Positions 56,939 through 64,000 of a DNA stretch of 64,000 nucleotides are shown in pieces (the first letter of the stretch is position 1; every line of letters starts with the position of its first letter). A model generated the notes under the pieces. That model was not told where the DNA came from. It worked only from the letters and a program-made list of their open reading frames with translations, and made no database searches. The DNA is from Pseudomonas shahriarae (GTDB lineage Bacteria; Pseudomonadota; Gammaproteobacteria; Pseudomonadales; Pseudomonadaceae): assembly GCF_014268455.2 (NCBI RefSeq), contig NZ_CP077085.1, positions 1,426,001 through 1,490,000 on the forward strand, read 5' to 3'. A program made the position numbers and the translations under genes.

Positions 56939-57733
56939 ATGAGCGAACAACCCGCGGCCAGCCGCATTCGGGTCGAGGCCTTGGCCGACGGTTTTCAGGC
57001 CCGTGCCCAGCACTGGGCCGAGCAGCTCGGCCTGCCGTTGCAACTGGCGGACGCCGATTTTGCCCTGCAAGTGGGTGAGCATGGCCTGCAGCTGCAACAG
57101 CTGGGCCCGGATGCGCCTGGCCCGGTGCGGGTGGATTTTGTCGAGGGCGGTGCTGCCCATCGGCGGCTCTATGGGGGGGGCAGCGGGCAGATGATTGCCA
57201 AGGCGGTGGGGGTCTCCCAAGGCGTGCGCCCGCGAGTGCTGGATGCCACGGCCGGCCTGGGTAAGGATGCCTTCGTGCTGGCCAGCCTGGGCTGCGAGAT
57301 GAGCCTGATCGAACGTCAGCCGTTGATCGGTGCCTTGCTCGAAGATGGCCTGGCGCGTGGGGCGGAGGATTTTGAAGTGGCGCCGATTGTTGCGCGGATG
57401 ACCCTGCTCAAGGGCAATTCCATCGAGGTGATGCGTAATTGGGAAGGTGAGCTGCCGCAGGTGATCTACCTCGACCCAATGTTTCCCCATCGGGAGAAAA
57501 CCGCCCTGGTGAAGAAGGAAATGCGCCTGTTCCGCCCGCTGGTGGGTGACGATCCGGATGCCCCGGCATTGCTCGCGGCGGCCTTGGCCCTGGCCAGCCA
57601 CCGGGTGGTGGTGAAGCGCCCACGCAAGGCGCCGTGCATTGAGGGGCCCAAGCCGAGCCATGCGCTGGATGGCAAATCCAGCCGGTACGATATTTATCCG
57701 AAGAAAGCGCTCAAGGCCGGTACGCCCGCATAA
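56939..57733 (+). CDS. rsmJ: 16S rRNA (guanine1516-N2)-methyltransferase RsmJ
   Basis: The 264-residue SAM methyltransferase (formerly YhiQ) has the SAM-binding [30 protein letters not shown] and catalytic [51 protein letters not shown] near the C-terminus is typical. It methylates G1516 of 16S rRNA. Its last 23 bases overlap, tail to tail, the MexL-like gene. Confidence 0.94.
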   Translation: MSEQPAASRIRVEALADGFQARAQHWAEQLGLPLQLADADFALQVGEHGLQLQQLGPDAPGPVRVDFVEGGAAHRRLYGGGSGQMIAKAVGVSQGVRPRVLDATAGLGKDAFVLASLGCEMSLIERQPLIGALLEDGLARGAEDFEVAPIVARMTLLKGNSIEVMRNWEGELPQVIYLDPMFPHREKTALVKKEMRLFRPLVGDDPDAPALLAAALALASHRVVVKRPRKAPCIEGPKPSHALDGKSSRYDIYPKKALKAGTPA

Positions 57734-58346
57734 ACAATCCCACCACTTCCTGCACATGCTCCTCGGCGGCCGCTTCGCTCAAGCGTTCGCCGCAGCCATA
57801 CAGCAAGCAGAAGTTTGCCGTGCCCTTGAGCAGGCAAAAGAAGTGCTCGGCTGCGGTAAACGGCTTGTCGATGCGCAATGCGCCACTTTGATTGATCTTG
57901 CCCAGCAGGCGCTCCATGCCCTGCAACATCCGCATGGGGCCGGCTTCGAAGAAGATCTGCGACAGCTTCGGATCCTGATTGCCTGAGGTCATCATCAGGC
58001 GATGCAGGTTCACCGATTCCTCGCTGTTGATCAGCAGGTGAAAGCCTCGGGCGATGTTCAGCAGCACCTTCTCCACTGGCACGTCGTCCGGCAACTCGAA
58101 ATACATCACCGGCAGTTGTGCTTCGCACTTGGCCTCAACGGCGGCGGTGAACAGCGTTTCCTTGTCGGTGAAGTGGCTGTAGACCGTCAGTTTCGACACG
58201 CCAGCCTCAACGGCCACGGCATCCATGCTGGTACTCGCGTAACCATTGCTCAAAAACAGGATTTTCGCCGCGTCGAGGATTGCCTGGCGTTTTGCCATGT
58301 CCTTGGGACGCCCGGGGCTATTGGTGTTTACAGGATTGTCGGACAT
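57711..58346 (-). CDS. TetR-family repressor, MexL-like
   Basis: The 211-residue protein has a TetR DNA-binding domain ([55 protein letters not shown]) and a helical C-terminus. It is divergent from an MFP-RND efflux operon. Position and sizes (211, 367, 1021 residues, next to rsmJ) match the mexL-mexJ-mexK locus of P. aeruginosa, where MexL represses both itself and mexJK. GTG 58352 is an alternative start two codons earlier. Confidence 0.78.
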   Translation of the reverse strand: MSDNPVNTNSPGRPKDMAKRQAILDAAKILFLSNGYASTSMDAVAVEAGVSKLTVYSHFTDKETLFTAAVEAKCEAQLPVMYFELPDDVPVEKVLLNIARGFHLLINSEESVNLHRLMMTSGNQDPKLSQIFFEAGPMRMLQGMERLLGKINQSGALRIDKPFTAAEHFFCLLKGTANFCLLYGCGERLSEAAAEEHVQEVVGLFMRAYRP

Positions 58347-58373
58347 TTTCACTTTAATACTGGACTGGTGAGT

Positions 58374-58404
58374 TTGGTATTAATAACATACTGGCCAGTA
58401 TAAT
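58374..58404 (+). promoter_or_regulatory. mexJK-like promoter with overlapping repressor palindrome
   Basis: A perfect -10 TATAAT (58399-58404) overlaps a 14-bp palindrome ATACTGGCCAGTAT (58388-58401). TTGGTA (58374-58379) is a possible -35, though the 19-base spacer is long. A second partial copy ATACTGGACTGGT lies at 58357-58369, next to the repressor start, so one site could serve each direction. Confidence 0.65.
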
Positions 58405-58438
58405 TACTCCAAGCACCATTTGCGAAAGGTCCTTCAGC

Positions 58439-59542
58439 ATGCGCAGCATTTTTCTGCACCTCGCGTTGCCTGCCAGCCTTGCTCTTTTATTGGCTGCCTG
58501 CGGCCATGAAGAAGCGGCCCAAACCACCGTCCGCCCGGCCATGGTGGTGCAGCCACAGCCCTCGGCGCTGGCAATGGACAGTTATCCAGGCGAGGTTCGC
58601 GCCCGTTATGAGCCGGACCTGGCCTTTCGCATTGGTGGCAAAGTCAGTCGCCGGCTGGTGGAGGAGGGCGAGCGCGTCAAGGCCAACCAGCCGCTGGCAG
58701 AGCTCGACCCCCAGGATGTACGCCTGCAACTGCAGGCCACCCGTGCCCAGGTCACGGCAGCCGAGGCCAACCTGAGCCTGGTACGGGCCGAGCGTGATCG
58801 CTACAAGACCCTGATGGACCGTCAGATGGTCAGCCGTTCCCAGTACGACAATTCCGAAAACCTCTACCGTTCTGGTGTCGCACGCCTGCAGCAGATCAAG
58901 GCTGAATTCGACGTGGCCAATAACCAGGCCGGCTATGCCGTGCTGCGCGCCCCCCAGGATGGCGTGGTCGCCAAGCGTGCAGTGGAAGTCGGGCAAGTGG
59001 TGTCGGCCGGGCAGACCGTGTTCACCCTGGCCACCGATGGCGAGCGTGAAGTGTTGATCAGCTTCCCGGAGCAGAGCTTCGGTCGCTTCAAGGTCGGCCA
59101 GCCGGTCTCCGTGGAGCTGTGGAGCCAGCCCGACCAACGCTTCGAGGGGCGCATTCGCGAGCTGTCGCCGGCGGCCGATCCCAAGTCGCGCACCTTCGCC
59201 GCCCGTGTCGCCTTCAACGCCGGCAAAGTCCCGGCGGAGCTGGGGCAGAGCGCGAGGGTCTTTATCCAGGCCGACGGCGTGATTCCGTTGTCGGTGCCGC
59301 TGTCTGCCCTCAGCGCAGAGAACGGCGCGTCCTACGTCTGGCTGGTCAAGCCGGATAACACCCTCAAGCGCACGGCGGTGCGCATCGGCGCGTTCGGCGA
59401 AAAAAGCGTACCGGTGCTTGAAGGCCTGAGCCCCTCCGACTGGGTGATTGCCGCCGGTGTCCATGTGCTCCATGAGGGCCAGCAAGTACGCCCGGTGGAT
59501 CGCTCCAACCGGGTGGTGAATCTGGCGGCCAACAAGGAGTAG
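58439..59542 (+). CDS. RND efflux periplasmic adaptor, MexJ-like
   Basis: The 367-residue membrane fusion protein has lipobox LLAAC (Cys21). It shows the split lipoyl domain (GGKVSRRLVEEGERVKANQPLAELDPQDVRLQ .. YAVLRAPQDGVVAKRAVEVGQVVSAGQTVFTLA), a helical hairpin between (about 95-165) and beta-barrel and membrane-proximal domains. It links the inner-membrane pump to an outer-membrane channel. It is six bases upstream of the pump gene. Confidence 0.88.
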   Translation: MRSIFLHLALPASLALLLAACGHEEAAQTTVRPAMVVQPQPSALAMDSYPGEVRARYEPDLAFRIGGKVSRRLVEEGERVKANQPLAELDPQDVRLQLQATRAQVTAAEANLSLVRAERDRYKTLMDRQMVSRSQYDNSENLYRSGVARLQQIKAEFDVANNQAGYAVLRAPQDGVVAKRAVEVGQVVSAGQTVFTLATDGEREVLISFPEQSFGRFKVGQPVSVELWSQPDQRFEGRIRELSPAADPKSRTFAARVAFNAGKVPAELGQSARVFIQADGVIPLSVPLSALSAENGASYVWLVKPDNTLKRTAVRIGAFGEKSVPVLEGLSPSDWVIAAGVHVLHEGQQVRPVDRSNRVVNLAANKE

Positions 59543-59548
59543 TCCCCG

Positions 59549-62500
59549 ATGGGTTTCAATCTTTCCGAATGGGCGTTGCGTAATCGCCAGATCGTCCTGT
59601 TCCTGATGCTGCTGTTGGCCGTCGTCGGTACGTTGTCCTACACCAAGCTGGGGCAAAGTGAAGACCCGCCGTTCACCTTCAAAGCCATGGTCATCAAGAC
59701 CAACTGGCCAGGGGCCACGGCCCAGGAAGTCTCGCGCCAGGTCACCGAGCGCATTGAAAAGAAACTGATGGAAACCGGCGAGTACGAGCGCATTGTCTCG
59801 TTCTCCCGCCCGGGCGAATCCCAGGTCACGTTTATGGCGCGGGACTCGATGCACTCGGCGCAGATTCCCGACCTGTGGTACCAGGTGCGCAAGAAGATCA
59901 GCGATATCCGCCAGACCCTGCCACCGGACATCCAGGGCCCGTTCTTCAACGACGAATTCGGCACCACCTTTGGCAATATCTACGCCCTGACCGGCGAGGG
60001 TTTTGACTACGCGGTGCTCAAGGACTACGCCGACCGTATCCAGATCCAGCTGCAACGGGTGCCGGATGTGGGCAAGGTCGAGCTGCTGGGGTTGCAGGAC
60101 GAGAAGATCTGGATCGAGCTGTCCAACCTCAAGCTCGCCACCCTCGGCCTGCCCCTGGCAGCGGTGCAGCAGGCGTTGCAGGAGCAGAACGCGGTGTCCA
60201 CCGCCGGGTTCTTTGAGACCCCGAGCGAGCGCGTGCAACTGCGGGTGTCAGGTAACTTCAAGACGGTCGAAGAGATCCGCAATTTCCCGATCCGCGTCGG
60301 CGACCGCACCTTCCGCATCGGCGATGTGGCCGAGATTCACCGGGGCTTCAACGACCCACCGGCGCCGCGTATGCGCTATATGGGGGACGACGCAATCGGC
60401 CTGGCCGTGGCCATGCGCGATGGTGGCGATATCCTGATACTGGGCAAGGCCCTGGAGGGCGAGTTCGCACGCCTGCAGAAGAACCTTCCGGCAGGCATGG
60501 AACTGCGCAAGGTGTCGGACCAGCCGGCTGCGGTGAAGACCAGCGTGGGCGAATTCGTCCAGGTCTTGGCCGAGGCCTTGGCGATTGTATTGCTGGTGAG
60601 TTTCTTCTCCCTCGGTGTGCGCACCGGCATGGTGGTGGCATTGGCGATTCCGCTGGTGTTGGCGATGACGTTTGCCTGCATGTATTACCTGGGGATCGGC
60701 CTGCACAAGATTTCCCTGGGGGCGCTGGTCCTGGCCCTGGGCCTGTTGGTGGACGACGCGATCATCGCCGTGGAAATGATGGCGATCAAAATGGAGCAGG
60801 GCTACGACCGTCTCAAGGCAGCCAGTTTCGCCTGGACCAGTACGGCGTTTCCGATGCTCACCGGTACGCTGATCACCGCAGCCGGCTTCCTGCCGATTGC
60901 CACCGCGCAATCGAGTACCGGCGAATACACCCGCTCGATCTTTCAGGTGGTGACCATCGCGCTGCTGGCCTCGTGGGTCGCCGCTGTGGTGTTTGTGCCG
61001 TATCTGGGGGAAAAGCTTCTGCCGGACCTGGCGAAAATTCATGCGGCCAAGCACGGTACTGATGGGCCGGATCCGTACGGCACGCCGTTCTACCAGCGCG
61101 TAAGGCGCTGGGTGGAGTGGTGTGTGCGCCGCCGCAAAACCGTGATTGTGCTGACCGTGCTGCTGTTTATCGGCTCGGTGGCGCTGTTCCGTTTTGTCCC
61201 GCAACAATTCTTCCCGGCGTCCGGGCGCCTGGAACTGATGGTCGACCTGAAACTGGCGGAAGGCGCCTCCCTGAGCAGCACCGCCGAGCAGGTCAAGCGT
61301 CTCGAAGGCTTGCTCAAGGCGCATGAGGGGATCGAAAACTATGTGGCCTATGTCGGCACCGGCTCACCGCGCTTCTACCTGCCCCTGGACCAGCAACTGC
61401 CGGCGGCCAGCTTTGCCCAGTTTGTGGTGTTGGCCAAGACCATCGAGGAGCGCGAAACCCTGCGCACCTGGTTGATCGAAACCCTCAACGAGCAATTCCC
61501 CGACCTGCGTTCGCGGGTCACCCGCCTGGAGAACGGCCCGCCGGTTGGTTACCCGGTGCAGTTCCGCGTGACCGGCGAGCACATCGAAGAAGTGCGGGCC
61601 CTGGCGCGCAAGGTCGCGGCCAAGGTGCGTGAGAACAGCCACGTGGTCAACGTGCATCTGGACTGGGAAGAGCCGAGCAAGATCGTCTACCTCAATGTCG
61701 ACCAGGACCGCGCCCGCGCCTTGGGCGTGAGCACCGCCAACCTGTCGAAATTCCTCCAGAGTTCCCTGACCGGCTCCAGCGTCAGCCAATACCGGGAAGA
61801 CAACGAGTTGATCGAAATCCTCCTGCGCGGCACCGTGCATGAGCGCACCGAACTGTCGCTGCTGCCGAGCCTGGCGGTGCCGACCGACAACGGCACCAGC
61901 GTGGCGCTGTCGCAGATCGCCACCCTGGAATATGGCTTCGAGGAGGGCATTATCTGGCACCGCAACCGCCTGCCAACGGTGACTGTACGTGCTGATATCT
62001 ACGGCAAGGAGCAACCGGCGACCCTGGTCCAGCAGATCCTGCCGACCCTGGCCGATGTACGTGCCGAATTGCCGGACGGTTACCTGTTGGACGTGGGCGG
62101 CACCGTGGAAGACTCCGCCCGAGGGCAGAACTCGGTGAAGGCCGGGGTGCCGCTGTTTATCGTGGTGGTGCTGACCTTGCTGATGCTACAACTGCGCAGC
62201 TTCTCGCGCACGGCCATGGTGTTCCTGACCGCGCCGCTGGGGCTGATCGGGGTGACGCTGTTCCTGCTGGTGTTCCGCCAGCCGTTTGGCTTCGTGGCCA
62301 TGTTGGGGACCATCGCGTTGTCGGGGATGATCATGCGTAACTCGGTGATCCTGGTGGACCAGATCGAGCAGGACATCAAGGCGGGCCTGGAGCCTTGGCA
62401 GGCGATTATCGAAGCCACCGTGCGGCGCTTCCGGCCGATTGTGCTGACGGCCCTGGCGGCGGTGTTGGCGATGATCCCGCTGTCGCGCAGTGTGTTTTTC

Positions 62501-62614
62501 GGGCCGATGGCGGTGGCGATCATGGGCGGGTTGATTGTGGCGACGGCGTTGACGCTGCTGTTTTTGCCGGCGCTGTATGCGGCGTGGTTCCGGGTCAAGC
62601 CGCACTCGGCATAA
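59549..62614 (+). CDS. RND efflux transporter, MexK-like
   Basis: The 1021-residue HAE-type proton-driven pump has twelve expected membrane segments and two large periplasmic loops. N-terminal SEWALRNRQIVLFLMLLLAVVGTLSY is the first segment. The proton-relay pair D402-D403 lies in LALGLLVDDAIIAVEMMA (segment 4), and the C-terminal half repeats the fold (LSGMIMRNSVILVDQIEQDIKAG). No outer-membrane channel gene follows, as in mexJK, which borrows OprM or OpmH. The substrates cannot be told from sequence. Confidence 0.9.
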   Translation: MGFNLSEWALRNRQIVLFLMLLLAVVGTLSYTKLGQSEDPPFTFKAMVIKTNWPGATAQEVSRQVTERIEKKLMETGEYERIVSFSRPGESQVTFMARDSMHSAQIPDLWYQVRKKISDIRQTLPPDIQGPFFNDEFGTTFGNIYALTGEGFDYAVLKDYADRIQIQLQRVPDVGKVELLGLQDEKIWIELSNLKLATLGLPLAAVQQALQEQNAVSTAGFFETPSERVQLRVSGNFKTVEEIRNFPIRVGDRTFRIGDVAEIHRGFNDPPAPRMRYMGDDAIGLAVAMRDGGDILILGKALEGEFARLQKNLPAGMELRKVSDQPAAVKTSVGEFVQVLAEALAIVLLVSFFSLGVRTGMVVALAIPLVLAMTFACMYYLGIGLHKISLGALVLALGLLVDDAIIAVEMMAIKMEQGYDRLKAASFAWTSTAFPMLTGTLITAAGFLPIATAQSSTGEYTRSIFQVVTIALLASWVAAVVFVPYLGEKLLPDLAKIHAAKHGTDGPDPYGTPFYQRVRRWVEWCVRRRKTVIVLTVLLFIGSVALFRFVPQQFFPASGRLELMVDLKLAEGASLSSTAEQVKRLEGLLKAHEGIENYVAYVGTGSPRFYLPLDQQLPAASFAQFVVLAKTIEERETLRTWLIETLNEQFPDLRSRVTRLENGPPVGYPVQFRVTGEHIEEVRALARKVAAKVRENSHVVNVHLDWEEPSKIVYLNVDQDRARALGVSTANLSKFLQSSLTGSSVSQYREDNELIEILLRGTVHERTELSLLPSLAVPTDNGTSVALSQIATLEYGFEEGIIWHRNRLPTVTVRADIYGKEQPATLVQQILPTLADVRAELPDGYLLDVGGTVEDSARGQNSVKAGVPLFIVVVLTLLMLQLRSFSRTAMVFLTAPLGLIGVTLFLLVFRQPFGFVAMLGTIALSGMIMRNSVILVDQIEQDIKAGLEPWQAIIEATVRRFRPIVLTALAAVLAMIPLSRSVFFGPMAVAIMGGLIVATALTLLFLPALYAAWFRVKPHSA

Positions 62615-62672
62615 GCCTGCGTGAATCGGCTACAGGGTTTAGGAACTTTTTCCTGCGTGTTTGCCACTTAGG

Positions 62673-62693
62673 GGTACCTGAGTTACAGGTACC
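62673..62693. repeat. inverted repeat GGTACCTG/CAGGTACC
   Basis: Perfect eight-base arms around AGTTA, followed by TTCTTCT, between the pump gene and the microprotein. It could be a weak terminator or a regulator site. Confidence 0.5.
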
Positions 62694-62752
62694 TTCTTCT
62701 GGCAACGGGGTTGTTACAGAACAAGGCTTTATCAACCTGCGAGGAATTACCT

Positions 62753-62935
62753 ATGGGTTTATTTGCAATGGGTGGTATAGGTATAGGTCTGGGCATGATG
62801 CCGATGATGGCCTTCAAAATGGGCAAGCGCGGTAAATCCAAATGCAAGCCTCCGCCCTGCCACCACCACCACCACGCTCAACCGCCGCAGTTCTCCAGTA
62901 CCATCAAGTACGAGGGGAAAATCAGCTACAGCTGA
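62753..62935 (+). CDS. Cys/His-rich microprotein
   Basis: The protein has 60 residues. A Gly/Met-rich hydrophobic start (MGLFAMGGIGIGLGMMPMMAF) is followed by a basic stretch (KMGKRGKSK). Then comes CKPPPC directly followed by five histidines, and a polar tail (FSSTIKYEGKISYS). GAGG lies 8 bases before ATG 62753. The Cys-x4-Cys-His5 cluster could bind a metal, and the N-terminus could insert in a membrane. I know no family for it. It is isolated, with its own downstream terminator. Confidence 0.65.
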   Translation: MGLFAMGGIGIGLGMMPMMAFKMGKRGKSKCKPPPCHHHHHAQPPQFSSTIKYEGKISYS

Positions 62936-62970
62936 TGGTAGTAAGGGGCATGTCCGCTGGGCAATAACAC

Positions 62971-63003
62971 CAACGCCCCAATTATTCGGGGCGTTGTTGT
63001 TGG
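62971..63003. terminator. bidirectional terminator between convergent genes
   Basis: CAACGCCCC-AATTATT-CGGGGCGTTG followed by TTGTTGG. It separates the microprotein gene from the DUF4197 gene. Confidence 0.8.
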
Positions 63004-63018
63004 TTACCGACGGTGTAC

Positions 63019-63705
63019 CTAGAGGGCACCGAACACTTTCTTCGCCAGGCTGGTCGCGGCGGCTGCCGGGTTCTGGCGAATGCTTTCTTCCTGTTGGGCA
63101 ATCATCTTGAACAAGCCGTCCAGCGCTTGCTCAGTCACGTAGTTTTCGACGCTGTCGCTCTTGCCACCCAGTAAACCCAGGGGCGCCTTTTTGGCGAGCG
63201 CGTTGTATTGCTGGGCTACACCGACCTTGTCCGTGGATTGCTTGACGATCGGCAGGAACTTGGCGCGGATCTGCTCACGGCTGCTTTTGTCCAGATACTG
63301 GGTCGCCGAATCCTGGCCACCGCTGAGGATGCCCTTGGCGTCGTTCACGCTCATGTTTTTCACGGCATTCACCAGAATCGGCTGGGCCTGGGTCACGGCG
63401 GATTCGGCAGCCTTGTTCATGCTGTCTTCAAGCTGGGTGATCTGATCGCCCATGCCGAGCATTTTCAGGGCGCCGGCGGCTTTCTCCAGCTTGCCCGGCA
63501 AACCGATCTTGACCTCGGGGTTGTTGCTGAAGCCACCGGGAGCCCCCAGTTGCTTGACGGCAATCTGTGCGCCTTGGGTCAGGGCGTCCTTGAGGCCGCC
63601 GGTAGCGTCGCCCTGGGACAGGTCACCGAGGGACAGGGCCATGGCGTTGGCACCGAGCAGCAGGCCGGCACACAAGGTGGTGAGGCGAAGAGAGTTACGG
63701 AGCAT
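63019..63705 (-). CDS. DUF4197 family protein
   Basis: The 228-residue secreted protein has a Sec signal (LRLTTLCAGLLLGANAMA, cleavage near residue 23). The DUF4197 domain contains GLKDALTQGAQIAVKQLGAPGGFSNNPEVKIGLPGKLEKAAG, NAAKGILSGG-like NDAKGILSGGQDSATQYL and the C-terminal EQALDGLFKMIAQQEESIRQNP. Periplasmic, function unknown. Confidence 0.88.
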   Translation of the reverse strand: MLRNSLRLTTLCAGLLLGANAMALSLGDLSQGDATGGLKDALTQGAQIAVKQLGAPGGFSNNPEVKIGLPGKLEKAAGALKMLGMGDQITQLEDSMNKAAESAVTQAQPILVNAVKNMSVNDAKGILSGGQDSATQYLDKSSREQIRAKFLPIVKQSTDKVGVAQQYNALAKKAPLGLLGGKSDSVENYVTEQALDGLFKMIAQQEESIRQNPAAAATSLAKKVFGAL

Positions 63706-63730
63706 GGGCGCTTCCTTTTAATCGACTGGA

Positions 63731-64000
63731 TCAGTGGGCAACGGCGTCAACGCGCAGGCGCAGCGGCTGGGAATCCTGGCCGTTCAACTGCACCGAATGG
63801 CGCTCGGTGGTGATAAACATTAGCTTGCCATCCAGCTCGATGCGAGCGCTGACCGAATAGCTGTGGCCAGGCTTGACCTGGGCCGGGTCGTAGCTCAGGT
63901 GGAAGGGCAGCGGCACCTGGCCGTTGACCGGGCCTTTCTGCTCGGCCAGGGTGACGGCGGGCGCATCGGCCAGGGACACATCCTGCAGGCTGACGCTCAA
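63731..64000 (-). CDS. YbaY/YscW-family protein (N-terminus outside window)
   Basis: At least 89 C-terminal residues are present: SVSLQDVSLADAPAVTLAEQKGPVNGQVPLPFHLSYDPAQVKPGHSYSVSARIELDGKLMFITTERHSV, typical of the YbaY domain (PF09619), a small beta-sandwich often found in lipoproteins. The start, and any lipobox, lie beyond the window edge. Its stop is 25 bases before the DUF4197 start, so the two are probably co-transcribed. Confidence 0.82.
   Translation of the reverse strand: MSVSLQDVSLADAPAVTLAEQKGPVNGQVPLPFHLSYDPAQVKPGHSYSVSARIELDGKLMFITTERHSVQLNGQDSQPLRLRVDAVAH

Overview
The window looks like chromosomal DNA of a fluorescent Pseudomonas (P. fluorescens group). The evidence is the high-GC coding bias, Pseudomonas-type REP sequences between genes, Pseudomonas-specific small families (DUF3509, DUF4398, LptF-like), and gene order. 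The order ffh-rpsP-rimM-trmD-rplS, xerD-dsbC-hom-thrC, recJ, wspABCDEFR-prfB-lysS, ppc-adk-tsaB, rsmJ and a mexLJK-like locus is what I recall from other pseudomonads. I see no rRNA, tRNA, CRISPR array, prophage or intact insertion sequence.

Positions 1-12.6 kb are mostly housekeeping. They hold a truncated metabolite/H+ symporter, a CNNM/CorC transporter and a YpjD-like membrane protein facing away from ffh. The ribosomal/tRNA-modification operon rpsP-rimM-trmD-rplS, a thioesterase, xerD, dsbC, hom and thrC follow. Positions 12.8-18.3 kb hold a Roc1/Sad-type signalling locus: an unorthodox sensor kinase with two periplasmic binding domains, a REC-EAL protein whose EAL active site is degraded, and a convergent NarL-type regulator.

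Positions 18.6-30 kb are more mixed: DUF3509, a solute-binding protein, a CoA-transferase, YaeQ, RecJ, an old yellow enzyme, a DUF418 membrane protein with its TetR regulator and palindromic operator, and OpgD. A gene-free stretch of about 1 kb follows OpgD and is built almost entirely of nested inverted repeats. Positions 30.9-39.4 kb hold the complete wspABCDEFR surface-sensing pathway, whose output is c-di-GMP synthesis by WspR. Next come prfB, with its programmed frameshift, and lysS.

Positions 42.3-48.7 kb carry a TetR regulator, lipoproteins, a DUF1704 protein with a HExxxH metalloprotease-like motif, and an alpha/beta hydrolase. The most unusual item is here: a small glycine-rich, cysteine-free, harpin-like gene preceded by a textbook HrpL (hrp box) promoter. 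The lptF-like envelope-stress lipoprotein pair follows. Positions 48.9-57.7 kb return to housekeeping (ppc, adk, tsaB, rsmJ) with several poorly characterised genes. Positions 57.7-62.6 kb hold a TetR-controlled RND efflux operon resembling mexL-mexJK, with a palindromic operator over its promoter. The window ends with a His-rich microprotein, a DUF4197 protein and a truncated YbaY-family protein.

All functions are assigned by reading the translated sequence and from memory of the families. No database search was possible.
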